A stretch of 64,000 bases of DNA from Methylobacterium gnaphalii (GTDB lineage Bacteria > Pseudomonadota > Alphaproteobacteria > Rhizobiales > Beijerinckiaceae). Below are positions 34,780-44,025 of this stretch, in pieces (within the stretch, counting starts at the first letter, position 1; every line of letters starts with the position of its first letter). The stretch spans positions 1 through 64,000 of the forward strand of contig NZ_BJZV01000021.1 in assembly GCF_007992215.1 (NCBI RefSeq), in the 5' to 3' direction. The notes below the pieces were generated by a model. It was not told where the DNA came from. It saw only the letters and a program-made list of their open reading frames with translations, and ran no database searches. Both the position numbers and the translations under genes were made by a program.

Positions 34780-35076
34780 ATGGGCCAGCCACACCATCAC
34801 GATCTCGACGGTTCCGTTTCGGACAAGCTCATCGCCCTGATCGAGGATGTCCGAAAGGCCCCCCGGTGCGACCACCAGAAATGGGCGCTCGACCGCCTGA
34901 TGGAGATCGAGCATGAGGCGGTTGATACGGATGAACCGCTCGGCGTTCGGTTGCTAATCCAGGCCACACGCGAAACGTTGGGCTGGCGAGAGGCCTTTCT
35001 GAGAACGAGCGAACGCATCCCGGTCGTTGGCGAGAAATCGGCTGATCGTCTGCACGCGCCGAGGCGTCAACGGTGA
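34780..35076 (+). CDS. Small hypothetical soluble protein, coupled to a downstream membrane protein
   Basis: A 98-aa charged protein, not recognised as a family member. It is predicted mostly helical (SDKLIALIEDVRKA, then ALDRLMEIEHEAVD) with a His-rich start (GQPHHHD). It is supported as a gene because its TGA overlaps the GTG of a second small gene in the arrangement GTGA, the classic sign of translational coupling. A weak AGG site precedes the ATG. It may be a cytoplasmic partner of the membrane protein encoded next; no function is proposed. Confidence 0.5.
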   Translation: MGQPHHHDLDGSVSDKLIALIEDVRKAPRCDHQKWALDRLMEIEHEAVDTDEPLGVRLLIQATRETLGWREAFLRTSERIPVVGEKSADRLHAPRRQR

Positions 35077-35249
35077 AGGCGGCGCCGCGACAGACGCTCG
35101 TTCAACAATGGCTCCGCGAGAACGGGACGACGAACGAACGGCCGCCCGCCCTCAGAATCGCGCTGATCGGCGCAGCCAGGGGGGCCGCGATCGGTCTGGT
35201 GCTGATCGCGATCGGCGTCCTGTGCGTGTGGCTGAGATGGCTGCCCTAA
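35073..35249 (+). CDS. 58-aa single-pass membrane protein
   Basis: A short gene starting with GTG that overlaps the preceding stop codon by four bases. GAGG lies 8 bases upstream. The first 28 residues are polar and basic (MKAAPRQTLVQQWLREN). Residues about 29-54 form a hydrophobic helix (ARGAAIGLVLIAIGVLCVW), and the protein ends in Leu-Arg-Trp-Leu-Pro. The positive-inside pattern suggests the N-terminus stays in the cytoplasm. It is too short to be matched to a family by eye. Overlap, ribosome site and a membrane segment together make it a credible gene. Confidence 0.5.
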   Translation: MKAAPRQTLVQQWLRENGTTNERPPALRIALIGAARGAAIGLVLIAIGVLCVWLRWLP

Positions 35250-35383
35250 CCGACGGGGCCGCCGGCCATTCGATTCGAGCTGGCACCTCACACGACTTTG
35301 TCGGCCTGTCCGAGGCTGTGCCGAGTATCTACCGTGCCCGTCCGCGATGCGGTCAGTGGCGACAGGCAGCGCACGCTCGGTCT

Positions 35384-35830
35384 CTACCTACGCGGTAGCC
35401 TGATTCCGAAAACAGCAACGATCGGCGATGCCGGCATTCGAGTCGTCGCTCCGGCCGCGCGGCGAGGGACGAGGTGAGGATGCACGATCTTGGCAGAGAC
35501 GATCACCCGGATCATGACGCAGGTGATCACGATGCCGGCGGCGCGGCCGAGGCCCGCGAGCGCTGGAAGCACGCGGTCGTGCGTGTCTTTCCCGGCGACT
35601 GGCTCGAATAGGTCGCCCAGGCCGGCCCCGACGACCTCCTCGGTCGATCCGATCCTCAAACACCCATAGCCAAGTCCGGCTTGGGCGGCCCTATGCGTGG
35701 GCAATAGCCGGCGCCAGTCGATCGCATAGGGCGCGATATCGTCTTCCGCGGTGAGAACGCCAGCCGGCCTAAGCCGTTCGGCGAGCTGCGCTATCAGCGC
35801 CGCCGAGGGTCCAGTCTTGCTCTGCGGCAC
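35384..35830 (-). pseudogene. Remnant of an FAD-linked oxidase (D-2-hydroxyglutarate dehydrogenase-like) behind serA
   Basis: The open frame begins with a GTG 12 bases after the serA stop codon on the same strand. Its first 65 residues resemble the N-terminus of FAD_binding_4 oxidases of the D-2-hydroxyglutarate/D-lactate dehydrogenase group: a helix (ALIAQLAERL), then LTAEDDIAPYAIDWR, then GSTEEV, which corresponds to the usual P-x-S-T-E-E-V. The FAD-binding glycine region that should follow is absent, and the rest of the frame looks random and Arg-rich. Such an oxidase would recycle 2-hydroxyglutarate, a known SerA by-product, so the neighbourhood fits. The resemblance is short and the call is tentative. 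Confidence 0.4.
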
Positions 35831-35842
35831 TCCCCCGTCGGC

Positions 35843-37090
35843 TCAGTCGCGAGCGCGGATCAGCCGAGTCCGTACCGTGCCGTCGATCTCGCCCAGGCTT
35901 GCAAGGATACCGGCCTGATCCGCAGGGACGGCATCGGCCTCGACGACAACGTAGCCAAGATCGCCATCTGTCTGCAGGAACTGCGAGGAGACGTTGACGC
36001 CACGCTGCGCGAAAGCGGCATTCACGCGTCCCAGGACACCGGGAACGTTGCGGTGAACGTGCAGGAAGCGAGCACTGCCTTTCCCCGGCGGGATCTGCAC
36101 CTGCGGGAAGTTGACCGCGCCGAGTGTCGAGCCGGTCTCGACGTAGTCGACGAGCTTGCGTGCCACCTCGGAACCGATCCGATCCTGGGCCTCCTCGGTC
36201 GAGCCGCCGACATGCGGCGTGAGGATGACGTTGTCGATACCCTGAAGCGGCGAGACGAAGCGCTCGCTGTTGGATTTCGGCTCGATCGGGAAGACGTCGA
36301 CAGCGGCGCCACGCAAGTGACCTCGCTTCAAGGCTTCGGCGAGCGCGTCGAGGTCGACGACGGTACCGCGGCTGTTGTTGATCAGGTAGGAGCCGGGCTT
36401 CATCGCGCGGATTCGAGCGGCGTCGATCAGGCCAGCCGTCTGCGGTGTCTCCGGCACATGCAGGCTGACGACATCGCTGGCCGCGAGCAGCGCATCCAGG
36501 CTGTCGGACGGCTCGGTATTGCCGTGACGGAGCTTGTCGGTGAGATCGAAGAAGATCACCCGCATGCCCATGGCTTCGGCCAAGTTCGAGAGCTGCGCGC
36601 CGATATTGCCGTAGCCGACAATCCCGAGCGTCTTGCCGCGCACCTCGAACGAACCGTCTGCGGACTTGTCCCATCCGCCGGCATGGGCCGCGATCGACCG
36701 CTGCGGAACCCGCCGCAGCAACATCACGATCTCGCCGATGGTCAGCTCGGCCACGCTGCGAGTATTCGAGAACGGCGCGTTGAAAACCGGAATACCCCGC
36801 GCCCGAGCGGCGTCGAGATCAACTTGGTTCGTGCCGACGCTGAAGCAGCCCACGGCCACGAGTTCCGGCGCAGCCTTCAGAAGCTCTGACGTGACCTGTG
36901 TCCGGGATCGGATCCCGAGCACGTGCACGCCGGCCAGTTCCGCCGTGTCGCCGGGCCCGGCCGCACGCGGCAGGCGCAAGACGTTATGCAGACCAGCACG
37001 GGTCAGGACATCGATCGCCGAGAGAGCGATGTTCTCCGTCAGGACCACGCTGATGCTGGATCGAGGTTCGAGGGTGTGTGCTGCTGTCAT
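35843..37090 (-). CDS. serA: D-3-phosphoglycerate dehydrogenase
   Basis: It catalyses the first step of serine synthesis from 3-phosphoglycerate, and serine is also a carbon acceptor in the methylotrophic serine cycle. The NAD loop GYGNIGAQLSNLAEAMGM lies near residue 158. FNAPFSNTRSVAELTIGEI near 98 and the catalytic His in LTPHVGGSTEEAQ near 292 are the family signatures. A C-terminal ACT domain of about 75 residues (VNAAFAQRGVNVSSQFLQTD) gives serine feedback control. The 415-aa length fits the short ACT-containing E. coli-type enzyme. It lies 223 bases downstream of thrB on the same strand and directly upstream of an apparent FAD-oxidase remnant. Confidence 0.92.
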   Translation of the reverse strand: MTAAHTLEPRSSISVVLTENIALSAIDVLTRAGLHNVLRLPRAAGPGDTAELAGVHVLGIRSRTQVTSELLKAAPELVAVGCFSVGTNQVDLDAARARGIPVFNAPFSNTRSVAELTIGEIVMLLRRVPQRSIAAHAGGWDKSADGSFEVRGKTLGIVGYGNIGAQLSNLAEAMGMRVIFFDLTDKLRHGNTEPSDSLDALLAASDVVSLHVPETPQTAGLIDAARIRAMKPGSYLINNSRGTVVDLDALAEALKRGHLRGAAVDVFPIEPKSNSERFVSPLQGIDNVILTPHVGGSTEEAQDRIGSEVARKLVDYVETGSTLGAVNFPQVQIPPGKGSARFLHVHRNVPGVLGRVNAAFAQRGVNVSSQFLQTDGDLGYVVVEADAVPADQAGILASLGEIDGTVRTRLIRARD

Positions 37091-37313
37091 GGTCTCAGAG
37101 CACCCGTCGTATTGCGGCGCATCTAAGACGCTCTAACAGAAACTGACCGCACTGGTGAGGGTCATGGGCGCTTCGCCGGGATTGTAGCGCCGTAGGGGAT
37201 ATGACCGCGGGTGCGTAAGCGCCGGGGAATCAGCATTCCTGCCGGCGAGTGCGAGTGTCTCAAGTTTTGTCGGTATGCAGCCTGTCAGCTTCTCTAAAGA
37301 GCGGTCGGATTTT

Positions 37314-38279
37314 CTATCCCGTCCAGCCGTAATCGCTCGCGTGGCTTACCGTGCGGTGGAAGGCGAGCCGGCGGTCGTATTCCAGCGGGTCCTTCGGCTG
37401 CACAAGGGCGCCGGGCGGGACGTTCAGCCAGTCGACGAGCCGCGTCAGCATGAACCGCATCGCGGCGCCGCGTGCGAGAACCGGTAACGCCTCGACCTCG
37501 CGCGGCTCCAGGGGACGACTCTCCTGGTATCCAGCGATCATCGCGGCGCCCATAGCGCGGTCGTAGCGGCCATCCGCCTCAAAGCACCAAGCGTTGAGAC
37601 AGATCGCGAGGTCGTAGGCGAGGGCATCGGTGCAGGCGAAGTAGAAGTCGATGATGCCCGAGAGTTCGTCGCCGATGAAGAACACGTTGTCGGTGAAGAG
37701 ATCGGCGTGAATCACCCCCGAGGGCAGGTCGCGCGGCCAGGAGGCTTCGAGCAGCGCGAGATCCTCCAGGGTGCGCGCCCGAAGCCCGGCGGCGACGGTG
37801 TCGGCCTGGGTGCCGGCTTGCTCGAAGAGCGGCCGCCAAGCTCCGACGGAGAGGTTGTTTGCCCGGGTCATCCCAAAATCGCGGCCGGCATGGTGGAGGC
37901 CGGCGAGCGCGCGACCGAGCTCCCGGCAATGGTCGGCCGTCGGGCGCTTCACGGAGACGCCATCGAGGAAGCTGATGATCGCTGCCGGGCGGCCGCAGAG
38001 CGAACCGAGCGCAGTGTCGTGGCGGTTCTTCACCGGCTGCGGGCAGGACAGCCCGGCGCGAAAGAGATGCCCCATCAGGTTAAGGAAGAACGGCAAATCC
38101 TCCTCACGCACGCGCTTCTCGTAGAGCGTGAGAATGAAGGAACCGGCCGTGGTGTGCAGGAAGAAGTTGGAATTCTCGACCCCCTCGGCGATGCCCTTGT
38201 AGGACAGGAGCGAGCCGAGATCGTACTCAGCGAGGAAGGCGGTGAGCGCCTCGTCGGAAACCTCGGTATAGACGGCCAA
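37314..38279 (-). CDS. thrB: Homoserine kinase (choline/APH kinase fold)
   Basis: It phosphorylates homoserine for threonine synthesis. The sequence matches the ThrB of rhizobia and pseudomonads, which has an aminoglycoside-phosphotransferase fold: YKGIAEGVENSNFFLHTTAG near residue 23, LTLYEKRV near 45 and the catalytic loop VIHADLFTDNVFF, followed by GIIDFYFACTD. I placed the start at the TTG at 38279, which gives Leu/Met-Ala-Val-Tyr-Thr-Glu, the family N-terminus, has GAGGGG 9 bases upstream and yields the usual 321 aa. A longer frame reaches upstream to 38381 but runs into ispH. It sits 85 bases behind ispH on the same strand. Confidence 0.9.
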   Translation of the reverse strand: MAVYTEVSDEALTAFLAEYDLGSLLSYKGIAEGVENSNFFLHTTAGSFILTLYEKRVREEDLPFFLNLMGHLFRAGLSCPQPVKNRHDTALGSLCGRPAAIISFLDGVSVKRPTADHCRELGRALAGLHHAGRDFGMTRANNLSVGAWRPLFEQAGTQADTVAAGLRARTLEDLALLEASWPRDLPSGVIHADLFTDNVFFIGDELSGIIDFYFACTDALAYDLAICLNAWCFEADGRYDRAMGAAMIAGYQESRPLEPREVEALPVLARGAAMRFMLTRLVDWLNVPPGALVQPKDPLEYDRRLAFHRTVSHASDYGWTG

Positions 38280-38364
38280 GGCAGATTGCCCCTCGCTGCT
38301 CAACCCAAAACAAAGGGCGCCGACCACGGCGCCCTCGTTGTCGCGATTCTCGAAACGCCGATGA

Positions 38365-39387
38365 TTACTCGGCAGCCTCACTGCGCAGCTCGCGCGGCAG
38401 CGGGAAGGACATGTCCTCGATGGTCACCGAGACCTGGTCGACGCTGACGTCGTAGCGCGCGGCGAAGGCGTCGATGATCTCCTCGACCAGCACTTCGGGT
38501 GCCGAGGCGCCAGCGGTCAGGCCGAGGCGGCGGATATTCCCGAAGGCCTCCCAGTCGATCTCCTCGGCCCGGAGCACGAGCCGGGTGATCGGGCAGCCTG
38601 CACGTTCGGCGACCTCGCGCAGACGCTGCGAGTTCGAGGAGTTCGAGGAGCCCACCACGATCAGGGCGTCGACCTGCGGAGCGACCTCCTTCACCGCCTC
38701 CTGGCGATTGGTGGTCGCGTAGCAGATGTCGTCCTTGTGCGGCCCGGTGATGTTCGGGAATTTTTCCTTGAGCGCTGCGACGATGTGCTTGGTGTCGTCC
38801 ACCGAGAGCGTCGTCTGCGTGACCCAGGCGAGATTGTTGGCATCGGCGACTTCGAGGCGGGAGATCTGCTCAAGGTCCTCGACCAGCGTGATCGAGCCCT
38901 TGGGCAGTTGCCCCATTGTGCCGACGACTTCCGGATGTCCGGAATGGCCGACGAGCAGCACGTGGCGGCCGCGCTTGTGATGGATCTCGGCCTCGCGGTG
39001 CACCTTGGTCACCAACGGGCAGGTCGCATCGATCGTGGTCAGACCGCGGCTGACGGCGTTGGCTGGCACGGTCTTGGCCACGCCATGCGCCGAGAACACC
39101 ACCGGGGCCCCCTCGTCGGGCACCTCGTCGAGCTCCCGCACGAAAACGGCGCCCTTCCGCTTCAGCGTCTCGACCACATACTTGTTGTGGACGATCTCAT
39201 GCCGGACGTAGACCGGGGGCCCGTAGATCGCGAGCGCCCGTTCGACCACGTCGATCGCCCGCACCACGCCGGCGCAGAAGCCACGCGGCGCACAGAGCAG
39301 GATCTCCAGCGGAGGCTTCTCGCCGCTGATGGCGGGATGCGGGATCCGGTCGGGATCCGCGGTCAGGTTGATGGTATCGGCGCTCAT
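38365..39387 (-). CDS. ispH: 4-hydroxy-3-methylbut-2-enyl diphosphate reductase
   Basis: The last enzyme of the MEP isoprenoid pathway, making IPP and DMAPP with a [4Fe-4S] cluster. The cluster cysteines are visible in [22 protein letters not shown] and [11 protein letters not shown]. The H[10 protein letters not shown] and VFSAHGV blocks are also typical, as is [10 protein letters not shown] near the C-terminus. The ATG at 39387 is preferred because it leaves a 30-residue polar lead before the first cysteine block; a frame extending to 39471 adds residues without family character. It leads a leftward group ispH-thrB(-serA). Confidence 0.93.
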   Translation of the reverse strand: MSADTINLTADPDRIPHPAISGEKPPLEILLCAPRGFCAGVVRAIDVVERALAIYGPPVYVRHEIVHNKYVVETLKRKGAVFVRELDEVPDEGAPVVFSAHGVAKTVPANAVSRGLTTIDATCPLVTKVHREAEIHHKRGRHVLLVGHSGHPEVVGTMGQLPKGSITLVEDLEQISRLEVADANNLAWVTQTTLSVDDTKHIVAALKEKFPNITGPHKDDICYATTNRQEAVKEVAPQVDALIVVGSSNSSNSQRLREVAERAGCPITRLVLRAEEIDWEAFGNIRRLGLTAGASAPEVLVEEIIDAFAARYDVSVDQVSVTIEDMSFPLPRELRSEAAE

Positions 39388-39594
39388 GATCCCGAGGATG
39401 TGGAGAGGCAGGTGGTATGCTGTCAACCGGCTGGGCGGCTGAACTCCGAAGTCGTGCGAACTTAGTAGCACAATCCGTCGTCAACGTGACCCCCGGGTGA
39501 CGAACGGCACAGCAGGGCTCTCGCATGCAGCGTTGCGGCGCGTTAATGGGGCGGCATTCCGCCCCGCGCGGCCCTTCGCAGTTCCGGGAGCCTC

Positions 39595-41490
39595 ATGGCG
39601 AGCGCCACGACGCATGCGAGCTTCCTGCCGCCGGTCTTGACCTTCCTATCGGCAGCGGTTGTCGGCGTGCCGATTTTCCGGCTGCTCGGGCAGAGCGCGG
39701 TGCTTGGCTACCTCGTTGCCGGTGTCGTGATCGGACCCTTCGGGCTTTCGCTCATTGCCGAACCCGAGACTGCAACGAGCGTCGCCGAGATCGGCGTCGT
39801 GCTGCTGCTTTTCATTGTCGGGCTTGAGCTCGAACTGTCCCGCCTTGTCTCGATGCGGCGCGATATCTTCGGGCTCGGCGCGGCGCAGCTCGCCGTGTGT
39901 TCCCTGGTGCTGGCCGGAGCAGGCTTTGTGTTCGGCCTCCCGGTCGCCGCGGCGGCGGTGATCGGCATCGCGCTGGCGCTTTCCGCCACGGCCGTGGCGC
40001 TGCAGTTGCTGGAGGAGCGCGGCGATCTCGGAAGTGCCTATGGCAGCCGTTCCTTCGCGGTGCTGCTGTTCCAAGACATCTCGGTCGTGGCGATCCTTGC
40101 CGTGCTGCCGCTGCTCGCCTCGGCGGGAGAGGCGCCGGAGGGCGGCTGGATCGAGGGTGCCTTCCGCTCGACCGCGATTGCGGGTATCAGCATCGTCGCC
40201 GTGGTCCTCGTAGGACGCTACGGCCTCAACCCGTTCTTCCGCCTGCTCGCGGCGGCCGGGGGCCGCGAGGTGATGACGGCAGCGGCGCTTCTCGTGGTGC
40301 TCGGTACTGCGCTGCTGATGGAGGAGGTCGGGCTGTCCATGGCGATGGGCGCCTTCCTCGCGGGCGTGATGCTCGCCGAATCGAACTTCCGCCACCAGCT
40401 CGAGGCCGATATCGAGCCGTTCCGCGGCATGTTGCTCGGCCTGTTCTTCATGAGCGTTGGCATGTCGATTGATGGCGGCCTGCTCAACGCGCATTGGCCC
40501 GAACTGCTCGGTGCGACGGCGGCCGCAATCCTGATCAAGATCGCCCTCGTGGCGGGATTGTTTCGGCTGTTCGGCTCGTCTTGGCTCGATGCCGTGCGCG
40601 GCGGTGCCGTCCTGGCGCCCGCGGGCGAGTTCGCCTTCGTCATCCTTCCGGCCGCGGGCGAGTTGCATCTGCTCGATACGGCCGCCTCCCGCTTCTCGGT
40701 TGCGCTCGCCGCGCTCACGATGATCGTCGGGCCACTGGCCGCCAAGGGCCTCGATACCCTCCTCGCGCGCCGAAGGCCCGAGACCGCCACAGCGCCGGCC
40801 GATACGATCGAGCCGTCGGAGGCGCGCGTGCTCGTCATCGGCTTTGGCCGGTTCGGGCATCTCGCGACCCAAGTGCTCCTCGCGGAAGGCATCAGCGTCA
40901 CCGTCATCGACAAGGATGTTGAGCAGATCCGCAACGCCGCACGCTTCGGCTTCCGGGTCTATTACGGCGACGGGACGCGGCTCGACGTGCTGCGCGCCGC
41001 CGGCATCGGCCGGGCCGAGTTGGTCTGCATCTGCATCGACGACGCAGCCTCCGCATTGAAGATTGTCGACATCGTGCACGAGGAATTCTCCAGCGTGCGC
41101 ACCTACTTGAGAGCCTACGACCGCAATCACGCCATCGAGCTGATGAACCGCGACGTGGACTATCAGATCCGTGAGACCCTCGAATCCGCTCTTCAGTTCG
41201 GCCGGGCTGCCCTGGAAGGACTCGGCCTCTCGGAGGCGGTCGCGGCCGCGCGCGTCGATGATGTACGGAAGCGCGACGTCGCCCGCCTCGTCCTGCAGCA
41301 AGCCGGCGCCCTGCCCGACGGTGCGGGTTGGATGCGCGGCGCCTCGACGGAGTTGCGCCCCGAACCGCTGACCGAACCGCAGCGGCCCTCACGCGCGCTG
41401 AGTGCCGAGACGCGCGGCCTCATCGAGACCGAACGGCGCGACGCGGCGATGCGGACATTGGAGCCGGAAGACGCAGCCACCGATGGCTGA
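39595..41490 (+). CDS. Kef-type K+/H+ antiporter with RCK domain (CPA2 family)
   Basis: A 631-aa inner-membrane protein. About 12-13 hydrophobic segments cover residues 8-390, with LLLFIVGLELELSRL and the conserved ALALSATAVALQLL region typical of CPA2 exchangers. A cytoplasmic RCK/TrkA-N domain begins at ARVLVIGFGRFGHLATQVL near residue 408 and carries an NAD-type glycine loop. The C-terminal tail is polar. GGGAG precedes the ATG. It probably exports K+ in exchange for H+ under electrophile or pH stress. The next gene starts inside its last codons, so the two are co-expressed. KefB and KefC cannot be separated here, so no symbol is given. Confidence 0.88.
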   Translation: MASATTHASFLPPVLTFLSAAVVGVPIFRLLGQSAVLGYLVAGVVIGPFGLSLIAEPETATSVAEIGVVLLLFIVGLELELSRLVSMRRDIFGLGAAQLAVCSLVLAGAGFVFGLPVAAAAVIGIALALSATAVALQLLEERGDLGSAYGSRSFAVLLFQDISVVAILAVLPLLASAGEAPEGGWIEGAFRSTAIAGISIVAVVLVGRYGLNPFFRLLAAAGGREVMTAAALLVVLGTALLMEEVGLSMAMGAFLAGVMLAESNFRHQLEADIEPFRGMLLGLFFMSVGMSIDGGLLNAHWPELLGATAAAILIKIALVAGLFRLFGSSWLDAVRGGAVLAPAGEFAFVILPAAGELHLLDTAASRFSVALAALTMIVGPLAAKGLDTLLARRRPETATAPADTIEPSEARVLVIGFGRFGHLATQVLLAEGISVTVIDKDVEQIRNAARFGFRVYYGDGTRLDVLRAAGIGRAELVCICIDDAASALKIVDIVHEEFSSVRTYLRAYDRNHAIELMNRDVDYQIRETLESALQFGRAALEGLGLSEAVAAARVDDVRKRDVARLVLQQAGALPDGAGWMRGASTELRPEPLTEPQRPSRALSAETRGLIETERRDAAMRTLEPEDAATDG

Positions 41491-42931
41491 TGGACGGCCC
41501 GACGATAGCGTACATCGGCCGAGCCCGGAGGCAGTTGCGCCGCCGGGCGGCGCCCGCTTCCTATCGGGCTCGATCCTGCGTCATGTCGTCGTGATGAGCT
41601 CGACGGGCGCGGTCGGCCTGATGGCGATCTTTCTCGTCGATCTTCTCTCACTGATCTACGTGTCAAAGCTTGGCGCCCCGCAGCTCACCGCCGCCGTCGG
41701 GTTCGCGTCGATCGTCCAGTTCTTCGCGATCTCGATCAATATCGGCCTGATGATCGCAGCCGGCGCCCTGGTCTCACGGGCGATCGGCTCCGGCGACGAG
41801 GCGCATGCCCGGCGGATCGCGAGTTCGACCCTGATCCACTCGCTCCTCGTCTCGGGCGCGCTCGTGCTGACGTTGCTGCCGCTCCTCGATCCGCTATTGC
41901 GGGCGATCGGCGCCGATGCGCATACCCTTCCGATCGCCAAGCGATTCCTCTGGATTGCCCTGCCCTCCAACCTGCTGATGGCTCCCGGCATGCTGTTCAC
42001 CGGCTTGCTGCGCGCTGTGGGCGCGGCGCGCGAGGCAATGTGGGTGACGCTCGGGGGCGCCATCGTCACGGCCTTCGTCGACCCGCTCCTGATTTTCGCG
42101 GCCGGCCTCGGCGTCGACGGTGCAGCGATCACGGTCTGCCTCGCCAGGGCGACCTTCGCCGTCATCGGCTGGATGGGCGTGCGCAAGCACAAGATGCTCC
42201 AACCACCGAGGGCGACGGAAGTGCTGGACGATGGCTCGGTCGTGGCACGCATCGCGTTTCCGGCAGTTCTGACCAATCTCGCGCCCGCCATAGCAAGCGC
42301 CTTCGTCGCCCATGCCTTGTCGAGATTCGGTACGACTGCGATCGCTGCCAACGTCGTGATCGACCGCCTCGCGCCGGTTGCCTTCTGCGGGCTCTTCGCC
42401 ATGTCCGGCGCGATCGGCCCGATCCTGGGCCAGAACTGGGGCGCCTACCGCTTCGACCGGATGCGAGGCGTGCTGTGGGACGGAGCAATCGTCGGCGCCT
42501 GCTACGTGTTCGTGGTCTGGTTGGCGCTAATGGCCTGCGCCTGGCCGCTGACCAGACTGTTCGAGCTCGACGGCGTCGCCGCCAGCCTGCTCGTCTTCTT
42601 CTGCTTCGTGAGCGGCCCGATCTGGTTCTGCAACGGGCTCCTGTTCCTCGGGAACGCTTCCTTCAACAACCTCGGCTTCCCATTGACTTCAACGGCGCTG
42701 AATTGGGGCCGGGCGACGCTCGGCACCATGCCCCCTGCCCTCCTCGGCGGCATGCTCTATGGGCCGCGCGGGGTCATCGCCGGGACCGGGGTCGGCTCCC
42801 TTGCCTTCGGAATCATCGGGATCACGCTGGCGATCCGAACCATTGGAACGCTGGAGCGCCGCGCCCGTAAGGCGCCGCCGACCGGTCAGTTCGGGATCGC
42901 GCTGGATAAGAGGGAGAAAATGCCGATCTGA
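41483..42931 (+). CDS. MATE-family efflux transporter
   Basis: A 482-aa protein with about 12 membrane segments in two repeated halves (MatE domains). The first half contains LPSNLLMAPGMLFTGLLRAVGAAREAM-type residues near 150-180, the family's conserved loop between helices 4 and 5. The second repeats the pattern with GAIGPILGQNWGA near residue 300. It would use Na+ or H+ to export cationic drugs or metabolites. I chose the ATG at 41483, which overlaps the antiporter stop by 8 bases; the frame extends further upstream but without MATE character. The substrate is unknown. Confidence 0.87.
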   Translation: MADGRPDDSVHRPSPEAVAPPGGARFLSGSILRHVVVMSSTGAVGLMAIFLVDLLSLIYVSKLGAPQLTAAVGFASIVQFFAISINIGLMIAAGALVSRAIGSGDEAHARRIASSTLIHSLLVSGALVLTLLPLLDPLLRAIGADAHTLPIAKRFLWIALPSNLLMAPGMLFTGLLRAVGAAREAMWVTLGGAIVTAFVDPLLIFAAGLGVDGAAITVCLARATFAVIGWMGVRKHKMLQPPRATEVLDDGSVVARIAFPAVLTNLAPAIASAFVAHALSRFGTTAIAANVVIDRLAPVAFCGLFAMSGAIGPILGQNWGAYRFDRMRGVLWDGAIVGACYVFVVWLALMACAWPLTRLFELDGVAASLLVFFCFVSGPIWFCNGLLFLGNASFNNLGFPLTSTALNWGRATLGTMPPALLGGMLYGPRGVIAGTGVGSLAFGIIGITLAIRTIGTLERRARKAPPTGQFGIALDKREKMPI

Positions 42932-43068
42932 CGGGGCGCATATGAGTGGAATCCCGTGTTAAGTTGCCCAAAGCAGGCCTTGGCGCTGGCGAATTGTTCG
43001 CCGATGCGACAGATTCGGAGACGAAACCTCCGGATCTGCCGCGGAGCGTCCGAGCCCGAGTACCGCTC

Positions 43069-43950
43069 ATGTTCAACCTGTTCGACATCCTGCAGAACCA
43101 GGCCGGTCCCGGCATGCAGACGATCGGACAGCAATTCGGCCTTACCCCCGAGCAGAGTCGAAGCGCCATGACCGCGCTGTTGCCAGCCATCGCGGCCGGG
43201 CTCCAGCGCAGTGCAGCGAGCGATCCGATGGGCTTCGGGCGCATGTTGGGCATGGCAAATCCCGAGTCGTATTTCGGCCAGGCGTCCAAGCCGCAAGCGC
43301 CCGCGCAGCCCGACTTCCTCGGACAACTCTTCGGTTCTCCGATGCTGAGCCAGGCCGTGCTTCAGCAAGCCTCAGCAGCCAGCGGCATTGGCCAGCAGGC
43401 TCTCCGCCAGATGTTGCCGGTGATGGCTGGGATGGTGGTCGCCGGCATCGTCCACGTTCTGGTCAACCAGCCTCCGGCTGCTCCAGCCCAACACCAGCCT
43501 GCACCGTCACCGCCGGCCGACCCCAGTTTCCCGGTAGCCGCATTCTGGAGTGATTGGATCAACCAGTTCACCGGCGCATCCAACCCGTCGCCCCGCTCGG
43601 AGGACAAGCCGTCCTCGACATCCCGCGAAGCGCCTGTGTCGTCGCGAACGACCGTCGCGCCGGAGCAGCCCGCCGAGCCGCAGCCGGCTAAGACCGACGG
43701 CACGGATGAGGCACCGTTCGAGGCGTTTCAGCAGATGTTCCAGACCGGTGTCCAGGTCCAGGAGCAGAATGCAAAGGCGATGCAGGACATCTTCGACGCG
43801 TTCTGGAGCAAGTCTGTCGAGGCGCCTACGTCAGCCGAACACGGAGCATCCAGCCTCAATAGGCCGGATCCCAACGAACAACCGATTACCTCTCGACCCA
43901 AAAGCAGCGGTGCCGTCAGCAAACCATCCGCCCGTCGTAAGGCTAAGTAG
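43069..43950 (+). CDS. DUF937 domain-containing protein
   Basis: The N-terminal 140 residues have the DUF937 layout: FNLFDILQNQAGPGMQTIGQ, then FGLTPEQSRSAMTALLPAIA and later SGIGQQALRQMLPVMAGMVV. These are helical repeats in which bundles of small hydrophobic helices alternate. The second half is Pro/Ala/Ser-rich and probably disordered, with a helical stretch (FEAFQQMFQTGVQVQEQNAK) near residue 225 that recalls phasin-like segments. The chosen ATG at 43069 begins the domain; the frame extends 41 codons upstream without family character. Function is unknown. Confidence 0.7.
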   Translation: MFNLFDILQNQAGPGMQTIGQQFGLTPEQSRSAMTALLPAIAAGLQRSAASDPMGFGRMLGMANPESYFGQASKPQAPAQPDFLGQLFGSPMLSQAVLQQASAASGIGQQALRQMLPVMAGMVVAGIVHVLVNQPPAAPAQHQPAPSPPADPSFPVAAFWSDWINQFTGASNPSPRSEDKPSSTSREAPVSSRTTVAPEQPAEPQPAKTDGTDEAPFEAFQQMFQTGVQVQEQNAKAMQDIFDAFWSKSVEAPTSAEHGASSLNRPDPNEQPITSRPKSSGAVSKPSARRKAK

Positions 43951-44025
43951 ACCGGTTAACGGCGAAGCGCATTCATTACGACCGGCGCCAGATGCGAAAA
44001 GCTCACGGAAATAAGGCCATCGCCG

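Noticed and set aside
39646-41301. 551-codon open frame on the minus strand
   Set aside because: It is antisense to the Kef-type antiporter, which has a clear family match; its Arg/His/Gly/Glu-rich composition is typical of a shadow frame in GC-rich DNA.
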